A stretch of DNA of 30,775 bases, from contig CAUYUJ010017901.1 in assembly GCA_963575745.1 (NCBI GenBank), positions 110,001 through 140,775 of the forward strand. The letters are read 5' to 3'. The translations under genes were made by a program, and so were the position numbers. Positions 1-8,059 of this stretch are shown here, one piece after another (the stretch's first letter is position 1; each line of letters begins with the position of its first letter). The notes beneath the pieces are model-generated. The model did no database searches and was not told the DNA's origin. It saw only the letters and a list, made by a program, of their open reading frames with translations. Source of the DNA: Prorocentrum cordatum (Eukaryota > Sar > Dinophyceae > Prorocentrales > Prorocentraceae).

Positions 1-2820
1 GTAGGTCGGGGCCGCGCACTTCAGTTCGAGCAGGGAGATTTCCCTTTTTTTGTATTAAAAAAAAAGGTTGCGAGCCCCGAGGGGAGGCACCTCGATCGGC
101 ACAACATAACTGCACTGGTGGAGGGGGACCAACACTGGTAACTGGTCCAACGAATCCAACTTCAGCGACAACGACACTCATTTTAAGACTGTTCGCTCTT
201 ATCTGCTCGCGCGCCACCCAACACGTTTTTCTCGAGCCCTCGAGACCCGCCCTCTTCGTCTTCGACCGTGCCCCCTTACGGGCACGCCTCTTCCCTACCT
301 GCAGCGATGTTTTCCGTGGAGCACCCACGGCAGGGGACGAGAGGACGGACGGAAAGGAAGGGGCCGGGGAAAGGGAGGAGGATGGAGCACGACGTACATT
401 CGCAGGAAAAGGCCACGACAGAACCAGACGGGCAGGGGGGGCGGGTCAACCTTAACGGGAGGGTCGGAGGGAAGGCGAAACACGGCGGCCAGGTCGAGCA
501 GGCGGGTTGCCGAAGCGTGCGGTCCTGCATGAGTCGCGAGGATGTCTCGAGCGGTAGCGCGATTCCCACCTAAATCGTCAGGGGCCACTCGGCGAGAGCG
601 TGAGGGTTGAGTGTCGAGGGCGCGGCGCCTGAACACGTGGCGACGAGGTTCCACGCGTAATCGCGATCCCAAACGCATTGTCAGGACGCCCCGCGCGAGG
701 GCGCGATGTGGGAGTGCATGGGAGGAACTGTCAAGCGGGAGCCCTTGGTGTTGTAGCTCGGGGGACAGCATCGTAGCTTGGTGACCCCCCCACTTTCTTT
801 CGTAAAACAAGAGGGTACGAACCCCGGGAGAAGCAGGGTACTGAATGGTGTTCAACAGCAATATTTATTGAGGGATGAAAACTCAACAACAATGTTCAAG
901 TTAAGCGTGGCCGTTCTCATTTGATCGCGGGCCAGTCTACGCGTATATCCCAAACCCTCGAGACCCGTCCTCTTCATAGTCGGTCGTACCCCCCTTGGGG
1001 GTCTAGATCTGTCTTTCCTGCAACGGTTTTTGTCCGTGCAGCCCCGAAGGCAAGGGGAAGCTAAGACGGACGCACGGAAGGGGCAATGGGGGAGGGAGGA
1101 GAACGGAACACAAAAGAAAAACACATGGCAGAGCCAGACGGGCCGCGGGGGCGGATGACCCCGACTGGCGGGTCAGGAAGGCGGGTCCCGGGGGCCAGGT
1201 CGAGCAGGCGGGCTGTTGAATCGGGAGCAAGATTTCGACACCCACCCCGCAATACAGATGACAATATATTTCCATTGTTCGTGACGCGAAATTTGCCTCG
1301 GGGCCCAAATATGCAGACTTCGGGGGGTCGCAAAGGATGTCTTGGACGAGTTGCCGACGCTTCGCGGAGGCCGCCTTCGCGGGGGCCCAGCGAGCCCGCC
1401 GACTGCACGCGGCCATACAGGTCGCCGCCAGCATCGATGATGCTCGTATTCGTCTGCGCGGGCTTCAGTGAAGCATGCGTCCTGCATGAATCGCGAAGGC
1501 AGTTTGAACGGTAGCGCGATTCCCAAGCAAATCGATGGGAATTCCACAGCGGGAGCGTGAGCCCTCAGTGTCGAGGGCGCGGCGTTTGAATACCTTGCGG
1601 CGAAATGCCACGCGAGGGCGCGATTCCTGTATATATTGTGAGAGGCCTGCGCGGGAGCGCGAATTGGGAATTGACTTTAAGAACGTCTCAGGTAGGGGCT
1701 TTTGTTGGTGCTACCCAGGGGCAACGGGCATAGTTTGGTGACCCACCGCTTTCTCTTGTAAACGAACCCTGGGAGAAGCATTGAACTACAATGGTTCCCA
1801 ACAGGGGGATGAGCAATTTGTTGCTTTAGCAATGAGTTTTCCATCGCAAAAACATTCACGGCAGCAGCATCAACAGCAGCAACAGCAACAACGGTACCAA
1901 CGATCATTTTAAGAGTGGTCGTTCCTAATTGCTCGCGTGCCACTCACGGCGAGACTCCCAAACCTTCGATACACGCCTTTTCTGCCTTCGATCGCACCCC
2001 CCCTCGGGGAATATCTCTCTGACCTGCAACGTGCGTGCCGTGGAGACCCTAAAGCAGGGAACGAGAGTATGTTAAGGCTGTTCGCTCCTATCTGCTCGCG
2101 TGTCTTTTCAACACGTATATGCCACACCCTCGGTATCCACCGTCGTCGTCTTCGATCGTCTCCCATTGGGGTGTATCTTCCGAACCTGCCACGTGGATTC
2201 CGCGCAGCCTTATTTCAAACAGGGAGAAAGAGGACGACTGGAAGGGGTAGGGATAACGATGGGTTGCGAAAGAAATTCGCAGGATGGGGGCTAGGAGAAG
2301 GGGTGACCGCGCGGGCAGACTCTAGCGGGCAGGTTGGGAATGCGGGCCCAGGCTGCCAGGTCGAGCAGGCGGGTTGCTGAAGCGTGCGTCCTGCACGGAT
2401 CGCAAGGAGGTCTCGAGCGGTAGCGCGATTTCACTGTGAATCACGAGAAAAGCCATGGGCATTCAGGAATCACGTGGTTTACTTGGGAATCGCGATCAGC
2501 AGCCCGCCTGCTCGACCTGGTCGCATGGGCCCGCCTTCCTGACCCGCCCGTTCGGGTCTACCCGTCCGCTCTGCCCGTGTGGTGTTTTCTGCTCCTGGCC
2601 CCTAATCTGCGATTTTCTCTCTCCATCCTCCTCCCTCCCCATTTTTTCTCCTCCTTCCATGCGTCATGTCTCCCCCTGCTTTTGGGGCTGTACGAAATAC
2701 ATGCTGCAGGTATGAAAGACCCAAAGCGGGTACGACCGAAGTCGAAGAGGGCGGGTACCCATGATTTGGGATACGTGTTGAACGGCACGCGAACAATTAT
2801 GAACGAGCAGTCTTGAGTTG
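1..2820. repeat. Diverged long tandem repeat (unit about 0.9 kb) with inverted terminal copy
   Basis: Modules recur in the same order. One module (CCTCGAGACCCG followed by CTCTTC) lies near 235, 955, 1965 and 2130. It is followed by a pyrimidine block and a GTCGAGCAGGCGGG module near 500, 1198 and 2358. The GTAGCGCGATT motif follows near 553, 1512 and 2419. A further module (GTGTCGAGGGCGCGGCG) occurs near 610 and 1568. From about 2490 to 2820 the same modules appear in reverse complement, so 2285-2820 forms a foldback. No protein-coding gene is recognised. The open frames here differ between copies and have no family resemblance. Confidence 0.7.
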
Positions 2821-3175
2821 TTGGTTGTTGTTGTGTTTGTCGTCATTGTTTTCGTTGTTGTTGCTGCTGGTGCTGGTGTTGCTGGTGTTGCTGGTGTGGT
2901 TGCTGGTGCTGGTGTTGTGGTTGGTGGTGATGGTGGTGATGTTGCTGGTGATGGTGATGTTGTTGTTGGTGTTGCTGGTAATGATGGTGGTAATGTCGTG
3001 AAGGTTGGTGCTGGTGTTGTTGATTATGCCGCTCCTGGTGGTGGTGACGTTCTTGCTGGTGTTGATATTGTTGTCGTTGTTGGTTGTGGTGGTAGTGGTG
3101 GTGTTGCTGTTGTTGTTAGTGTTGTTGGTGTTGTTGTTACTGCTGTTGTTGCTGCTGTTGTTATTGTTGTGCGGC
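2812..3175. repeat. TTG/GCT/GGT-rich microsatellite
   Basis: About 360 bases composed almost entirely of GTT, GCT, GGT and GAT triplets, very poor in A and C. Three plus-strand frames stay open and would encode poly-V/G/A or poly-L/V, as expected for a degenerate trinucleotide tract. It is not treated as a gene. Confidence 0.9.
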
Positions 3176-3753
3176 CTTCTTTCTCGTGTCCCTGGGGACC
3201 CTAGACTCCACTGAACAAAACAAATGCCCGGAAAAGAGATCCACCCCTCCAGTGATCCACGGCGTCAGACAAATTTGCCGATGGAGTTCTGGGTCGGCGT
3301 CCCTTGCGTTGAGTGTCTCCAGATCCCAGGCCATGCTTGAGCCTCGTGGGCCTCGCGTGGTGCCGTTTGTGGGCCGTCGGGGCCTTCCTGGCATCCCTAC
3401 GGGGCGCCTTGTGCCATTGCTTTTTCTGCCAGCCCGCGCACGGAAGGTGGTCTGAATCTGGTCCCCGGCACTTCCTCTGCAGCGCCCTGGGGCAGCGGTG
3501 TTCGAGCCGCCCAGGAATACAGTTGAAGCGCTGAAGAAGGAACCCTGCTCGTTTGGGATGGGCTCTGTGTTCCTCAGCTGTTTTACAGTTTGCCTTGGGT
3601 TTCCCTTTGGTGTTCGATCGGACATCGAAGTACATTTTATGGAAAACGAGGGCCCCGTTCCTTATCTATCGTTCTTTAGGTCAACGCCCCAGCTGTACGC
3701 TTTTGTCGGCAGCCCGTGCTACCTCCGGGGGGCTGTCTGCGCGCCACCCGGAG
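3176..3753. other. Region upstream of the first visible SepSecS exon; no gene recognised
   Basis: Non-repetitive, moderately GC-rich sequence. If the SepSecS gene is intact, this is intron upstream of its first visible exon. I searched it by eye for the family's N-terminal motifs (the GVGEREGR-like and RFIHGIGRSGD-like segments) and found none. A minus-strand frame at 3161-3625 is open for 154 codons but resembles no family I know. Confidence 0.5.
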
Positions 3754-3925
3754 TCCTGCCAGTCCAGCTGACGCGCTACCTCGCCCTGGACGCGCTGCAC
3801 ATCGCCGGCATCAGGGCCGCGAAGGCGTGCTGCGTGCTGCCGGCCGCCACGGGGCTCACGATGACGCTCGTGTTCCTGGCGCTGCGGCAGCTGCGACCAG
3901 CGGGGCGCTACGTGGTGTGGTCCAG
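3754..3925 (+). CDS. SEPSECS: SepSecS exon 1 of the visible set
   Basis: Encodes LTRYLALDALHIAGIRAA, then PAATGLTMTLVFLALRQLRP and YVVWSRI, matching the segment of the PLP fold before the IDQKSCFK motif. The start is uncertain: AG acceptors lie before 3754, 3763 and 3768, and homology is clear from about 3768. The end is placed after TCCAG (3925), so the next intron starts GATTCC, a GA donor. The AGG codon is then completed by the G at 4450. Confidence 0.88.
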
Positions 3926-6729
3926 GATTCCGGGGCAGCAATCGGATCAGGGGGGGACTACATCGACCTTCCATCGCACATCTCGAATCTTCCACCTTCA
4001 ATCACTTCAGGAGCTACATCCACCTTCAATCACTTCAGGGGCACGTTTGGGATCATAGCGGACTACATCGACATCGAAACATTGCACGAACATGATGTCT
4101 CGGAGATCCGCGCGCCAGGGAGGGGGTCAGCGCCGATCCAAAGAATCAGCGCGGTCCTCCGACAGTCTATGTTAATGTCATGTTTGGTTCCCCGATTCTC
4201 CGCCATCTCTTTCGTACGCGGGTTCAGGTCGCACACGAGGGAGATCTGTGCGGAGCTTAGAGAGATGATGTGATATTGTTTGGGGGTGTTCTCATGGATC
4301 GCCGATTTGGGCCGGATAGCCGACACCGTTCAGGGCTTTGCGGTTTCGCTACATCGGGGGCTTGTCCCCGATCTATCGGCGATGTATCGCCCATTCCCGC
4401 TCACTGTTTCCCCCGGTGAGCGGGTCTTCCGCTAACGTTGCCCCTCAAGGATAGACCAGAAGTCTTGTTTCAAAGCGATAGGGGCCTCGGGGCTGACGCC
4501 GCTGGTGGTCGAGCTGAAGGCCCTGGAGGGTTCTGACGCCCTCGGGACCGACATGGACGGCATGGCCGCAGCGATCGAGCAGGCCTCGAAAAGAACAGCA
4601 TCATAAGTCATAAGCATATACTTTCGGGGGTCCGCGCGGACTTCCTGGATCTGCGCTGGGCCACCCCCTCTGGCGCAAGAGACGCGCCTGGGGCCCTCTG
4701 GCGCCGCCGGGGGGCTTCGGCGCATGTCAAAGACATCCGCGCGGACCTGCAAGCTTACGTTTGTGTTGACGTTTCATTATTCTGAGGTCGGCGCTGAAAA
4801 TGTCCTCTGCATCTGCACCACCACTTCCACCTTCGCGCCGCGCGTCCCCGACAGCGTGGACGAGGTGGCCGTGCTGGCGGCGCGGCTGGAGGTGCCGCAC
4901 GTGATCAACAACGCCTACGGCCTCCAGTGCTCGAAGTGCTGCCACCTGATCGAGCAGGCCTGCCGACGCGGGCGGGTGGACGCGTTCGTGCAGAGCACGG
5001 ACAAGAATTTCCTGGTGCCGGTCGGCGGCGCCATCGTCGCGGCGGCGAAGCCCGCGCTGGTGGACAAGATTTCGCAGATCTACCCTGGGCGGGCATCAAT
5101 GAGCCCGCTGCTGGACCTGCTCATGACCCTCCTGTCCCTCGGCGCTGCTGGCTGGAAGCGGCTGCTGCAGGAGCGGAAGGACAACGCGGCGTGGTTCCAG
5201 GACCGCTTTGCCAAGGCGGCGGAGAGGCAGGGCCTGAGACTGCTCAGCTGCCCCGCCAACAAGATCTCCTTCGTGTGCGACCTGAACCCGCTGGCGAAAG
5301 AGATGGCGGAGCATGGCGGAACCGATACTGACATGCACATGAGCTGTCGGAGGTCCGCGCTGATTTCTTAGACCGGCGCTAGATCCCCCTCCCTGGCGCG
5401 CGGAGTGCGCCAGGTCGCGGAGTGCACCAGGGGCGGCGCTGGAGGCGCCACCAGTGGAGTCCGCCGCCGATCCGAGAAGTCCGCGCGGGCCTCCGAAAGT
5501 TCATGTCATGTCATTCGCTGTTCCCCGAGAGAAGGGCAAAGCCGACGTCGACCACCTGACCTTCCTGGGGTCGGCGCTGTTCACGCGGAGGGTCTCTGGC
5601 CCGCGCGTGGTGCTGTGCAGCCAGCCCGCGGCCTCCTCGTGCCCGGAGGCGCCCGCCGCAGACGTGGAGGCCGAGGCAGAGGAGAGGCCGCAGAGCCTGA
5701 AGCTGAAAGGAAGGTACAGGAAGCTGTGTGGTCCTCCATGGGAGCCTCGGAGTTCGACGTCTGTTCATGGGAGCCCTGGGCGGCGACGCTGGAGTCAGCG
5801 TTTCCTGCATCTCGACCGCACTGGGGCCGCATTCGGTTCCTCCTGCTCCTCCTCGCACTTCCTGTTCCTCCTCCTCCTCCTCCTCATCCTCTTCATCCGC
5901 CTCGTTCTTGTCGTCTCCCTTGTTGTGAAGAGGCGAATCTCGTCCAATTCTGGTCCAAATGCGGTCCAAATCAGGCCCAGATCGGACAGCGCCAGGGGCC
6001 ACGCAGGCTCCCATGAAACGGACACCAAATCAGAGGGCTCCAAAATTCCTGGCGGCCTTGGGGATTTCGTCCAGACTTTGTCGCATGTTGTCAACATCTG
6101 GGCGAAGTCTGGGCGAAGTGTGAAGGGGCGTGGTCGAAAGCTGGACGAAATCTGGTCGAATCGCGTTTATGATAGGGCCGCGGAGGTCCACAGGGGCTCC
6201 CATGCAGGGTCACCCGGAGGACAAATCGGCAAATCGGCACTGGCATAAACCATCGTGTAAGTCCGCGCGGATTTCCTGCATCCGAGTTGGAGCCCCCTGG
6301 CGTCGCATCCGGCGCCGCACCTGGCGCGCTCTGGCGCCCAGGGGGCTGGTGCAGCGCCGATCCAAGAAGTCCGCGCGGACATCCGGAAGCTTACGCTTGC
6401 GCATATTGTTTTCTTGTCGCAGGAAGACCATTGACGGCACGGCCTTCGAGAGCTACGGCGCCCACACGGACGAGTACCCGTGTTGCTACCTCACGGCCGC
6501 GTGCGCCATAGGCGCAACACGAGGGGAGATGGAGTGTTTTCTCGAGCGCTTCGAGAGCTCCGTCCAGGACTTCAGGAACGGTGCCGGCAGAAAGGGCAGA
6601 TACGGAGGCGCTGCCGCGCGAGTCCGCCACCGCGCCCAGGCGGGCGTTTGTGGCCAGCATCTATGGACAAATCCTTCTACCCTTCGGGTAGATGTAATTC
6701 CCGCGGGCCGATTCCGTTGGGTTCCATAG
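3754..6729 (+). CDS. SEPSECS: O-phosphoseryl-tRNA(Sec) selenium transferase (SepSecS), partial gene, five exons visible
   Basis: SepSecS is a PLP enzyme that converts phosphoseryl-tRNA(Sec) to selenocysteinyl-tRNA(Sec) using selenophosphate, the last step of eukaryotic selenocysteine synthesis. Five plus-strand segments align in order with the animal protein, from about the first third to near the C terminus. Diagnostic stretches are PAATGLTMTLVFLALR, IDQKSCFKAIGASG, FAPRVPD, NNAYGLQCSKC, STDKNFLVPVGGAI, YPGRASMSP, LFTRRVSGPRVV and HTDEYPCCYLTAA. The PLP lysine in STDKNF is kept (codon 5003-5005), and so is the arginine of YPGRAS (5090-5092). The N-terminal exons, including the RFIHGIGRSGD-type substrate-phosphate loop, are absent, so they lie farther upstream or are lost. 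Exon 4 carries an extra Ala/Glu-rich segment. Borders fit GA-AG, GC-AG, one unresolved pair, and GT-AG. No stop or frameshift interrupts the recognised exons. Function is certain by family; gene integrity is not. Confidence 0.92.
4092..4265 (-). repeat. Intron 1: inverted copy of the exon 3/intron 3 junction plus introner-like arms
   Basis: The reverse complement of this segment matches 5262-5400 over roughly 140-170 bases. Shared blocks include TCGTGTGCGACCTGAACCCG, GAAAGAGATGGCGGAG, TGTCGGAGG followed by CCGCGCTGATT, and CCCTCCCTGGCGCGCGGA. The plus strand therefore carries two facing copies about 1 kb apart, enclosing exon 2. The segment at 4092-4182 is the introner-like element itself, with arms CTCGGAGATCCGCGC and GCGCGGTCCTCCGA. 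The rest corresponds to flanking, possibly exonic, sequence. Confidence 0.8.
4285..4400. mobile_element. Short inverted-repeat element with CGATCTATCGGCGA, copy 1 (in SepSecS intron 1)
   Basis: Shares CATGGATCGCCGAT, ATCGGGGGC and CGATCTATCGGCGA-GTATCGCC with copies at 11662-11806 and 13224-13366. The arms GATCGCCGAT and ATCTATCGGCGATGTATCGCC face each other. No coding capacity is visible, so it is MITE-like. Element limits are approximate. Confidence 0.65.
4450..4582 (+). CDS. SEPSECS: SepSecS exon 2
   Basis: Begins after CCTCAAG with G ATA GAC CAG, giving IDQKSCFKAIGASGLTPLVV and continuing to MAAAIEQ. The family equivalent is IDQKSCFK followed by the variable helix that ends before the LGPD/ILCI strand. 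It ends at GAGCAG with the intron starting GCCTCG (GC donor), phase 0. There is no ATG-started open frame over it, so a simple ORF search would miss it. Confidence 0.88.
4606..4766. mobile_element. Introner-like element in SepSecS intron 2
   Basis: TCCGCGCGGA occurs at 4631-4640 and again at 4736-4745 inside longer inverted arms, with CTTTCGG outside on the left and AAGCTTACG outside on the right. The core is rich in CTGGCGC and GGGCC. The predicted intron is 204 nt (4583-4786) and is almost filled by this element. The same arms occur in introns 1, 3 and 4. Confidence 0.75.
4787..5268 (+). CDS. SEPSECS: SepSecS exon 3 (catalytic lysine exon)
   Basis: Starts after TTCTGAG with GTC GGC GCT (VGAENVLCIC) and carries the core of the enzyme: FAPRVPDSVDEVAVLAARLE, IVNNAYG-like NNAYGLQCSKCCHLIEQ, DAFVQSTDKNFLVPVGGAI with the PLP-binding lysine, YPGRASMSPLLDLLMTLLSL, and ERKDNAAWF. 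The 3' border is uncertain. Homology stops near CPANKIS (about 5268). The following FVCDLNPLAKEMAEH stays open but is duplicated, inverted, inside intron 1, so it may be element-associated rather than coding. The true donor lies between about 5262 and 5330. Confidence 0.9.
5329..5513. mobile_element. Introner-like element in SepSecS intron 3
   Basis: The inverted arms are about 50 bases, with roughly 42 matching by eye. The left arm (5329-5379) starts TGACATGCACATGAGCTGTC. The right arm (5462-5513) ends GTTCATGTCATGTCA, whose complement starts TGACATGACATGAAC. Both arms carry the GGAGG(T/C)CCGCGC core. The right arm ends directly at the sequence where SepSecS homology resumes (FAVPREK). Confidence 0.78.
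5499..5713 (+). CDS. SEPSECS: SepSecS exon 4 with Ala/Glu-rich insertion
   Basis: Encodes MSFAVPREKGKADVDHLTFL then GSALFTRRVSGPRVV, matching the family's ISLAMTL and LGSMLFTRQVSGARVV segments. About 27-33 residues rich in A, E and P follow (around SSCPEAPAADVEAEAEERP) with no counterpart in the animal protein. The acceptor is unresolved: AAAG at 5496-5499 is the only AG close upstream of MSFAV, and another lies at 5533. The donor is a canonical GGAAG|GTACAG after 5713, phase 2. Confidence 0.82.
5714..6422. other. SepSecS intron 4 (709 nt) with CTC tract and unrelated repeats
   Basis: A GTACAG donor and a TCTTGTCGCAG acceptor bound this intron. Inside are a TCC/CTC microsatellite (about 5838-5905), a stretch of short repeats built on GGTCCAAAT and GTCTGGGCGAA (5940-6165), and the introner-like element at 6236-6404. 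Confidence 0.8.
6236..6404. mobile_element. Introner-like element in SepSecS intron 4
   Basis: TCCGCGCGGA lies at 6262-6271 and 6370-6379 in facing arms. The right arm ends GGAAGCTTACG, the same end as in intron 2, and contains GCGCCGATCCAAGAAGT, as in the arms of introns 1 and 3. The core again carries repeated CTGGCGC. Its right end lies about 20 bases before the exon 5 acceptor. Confidence 0.75.
6423..6729 (+). CDS. SEPSECS: SepSecS exon 5 (C-terminal)
   Basis: Follows TTTTCTTGTCGCAG with G AAG ACC ATT, giving KTIDGTAFESYGAHTDEYPC then YLTAACAIGATRGEMECFLE. This equals the [20 protein letters not shown] region and the following helix of the animal enzyme. Homology fades after about GRKGR (6600), and the frame ends at TAG 6727-6729. 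The last 40 codons could be a lineage-specific tail, or another intron could start near 6640. The acceptor with a pyrimidine-rich tract is the clearest in the gene. Confidence 0.88.
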
Positions 6730-6956
6730 TACCTCAGCCCACTTGGAAGCGGTGTTGGATATCGGATACGGGTGAGTCGCCGGCCAACGAAGGCAGAGGC
6801 AGTGAACGAATGCGCATGCTGAGAGCCACTCGGGGAACAGTTCCGATGTGTTACAACGGCAATCGGATGTGATCAAGTACGCCAGCGAATGGCAACAACC
6901 ATAACATCACAGCAACCTTCATTGAGTGTGGGGAGAACTTCCTTCAAATACAAAAT
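6730..6956. other. Downstream of SepSecS; nothing recognised
   Basis: Unique-looking sequence after the SepSecS stop. It presumably includes the 3' untranslated region. No polyadenylation or terminator signal can be assigned in this kind of genome. Confidence 0.4.
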
Positions 6957-7124
6957 CGGGGGTAGATAGAACCCCACCCTGACACGTCGATTAGTGAATT
7001 GTCTGTTTTCGGTCCTCGCGAGGGCGCCGCGGCCGTCATTAGCCAGGCTTGCGCCCGCCAGCCTTGGGCCCGAGGTCGTCTTCACGAAACCACGCTTATT
7101 TAAAGGGGGTTCTGCCCACCCCCG
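6957..7124. mobile_element. TIR element family B (GGGGGTGGACAGAACCCC), copy 1
   Basis: A 168-bp element with termini CGGGGGTAGATAGAACCCC and GGGGGTTCTGCCCACCCCCG, which are inverted copies with few mismatches. The interior shares ACACGTCGATTAGTGAATTG, GTTTTCGGT, CTTGCGCCCGCCAG and AGGTCGT-TTCAC with the copy at 10481-10650. Non-coding, MITE-like. Confidence 0.8.
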
Positions 7125-7228
7125 ACAAACCATTTGTGTGAAAGGATGCGTCCTGGAGTGAGATCAGCCGTTCGCTGCCATGCCATCTGCGCTTGGATTC
7201 GTAATTAGCGGTACTGACCTGGGTTTCA

Positions 7229-7347
7229 GTCGGGCCTGTCCTTTACAGGGGAATATTCAAAGATAGTAAAAAAAGAATATGGGGCCTTTTTTGTTCGGCA
7301 TCTTTTGACCATTTTGGATATATGTTTCGTATGTTTTATGTTTCGAC
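7229..7347. mobile_element. GTCGGGC-family TIR element, truncated copy
   Basis: Starts GTCGGGCCTGTCCTTTACAG and continues with the A-rich then TTTGACCATTTTGGATAT type interior seen in the full copies at 20890-26518. It lacks the right TIR, so it is a fragment. Confidence 0.6.
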
Positions 7348-8059
7348 TTAAAACCTGGGTCGATGAGCTCTGCCCGCCAGGGGGGCCTGGTCAGCCGCGG
7401 ACCGTGTCCGGAGGTAGGTCTCCAAGGTGCGGTCGGCCTGTATGGCTCGGGAGGGAGGGCTCAGGCACGTGGCCAACACAAAGAGGGAAACAAGTGCACC
7501 GCTGTGTTGGTCGTGGTGTTCCCCTTCTTCTCTTCCTCTTCCTCCTCCTCCCTCTGCTCTTCTTCCTGAGCGTGGTGACGTTAGCCCGGCTGGCCACTGC
7601 AGCGCGTTGCCGCGTTCGTGTTCAAGCTCGCTTTCGATGGATGCGGCTAAACCCCCCACGAGGGGAAGCGGATCTAAAGCTGAATGCCCCTGGAAAAAAC
7701 ACAGACACTATGAATCGTCGATCCCCAGAACATCGTGGAACTTATCCTGGTGAAGGACCCAGCCATGTGCAGTTGTGAGTACCGCGATCGTGGATATCTT
7801 ATTTGGTGGCGATCCTTATGGGGCCAGGAACCGTGCGAGGGGTGTGCCGACAAGTGTGGCGGGGTACACAACACGAACGGAAACGATAGACCTGATAATG
7901 GGGGACTGAGCGCGGGTGAGAGTGGGCGTGAGCACGTCTGATTGTGATTGAGTCTGCGTGCGAGTAAGTCTATGTGCATGACTGCGAGCATGGATACGCA
8001 TAGTGCAAATTCATATGACTATGAATCTTGGGCGTGGCGGGGGCCTAATGGGCCATGAA
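7348..8059. other. Intergenic region; no gene recognised
   Basis: Moderately unique sequence with a short TTCCTC tract near 7525-7565. Open frames overlap on both strands without family resemblance. Confidence 0.4.

Noticed and set aside
3161-3625. Minus-strand 154-codon frame as a gene
   Set aside because: It looks more complex than repeat frames, but two other minus frames overlap it, and there is no recognisable domain or splice-consistent extension.
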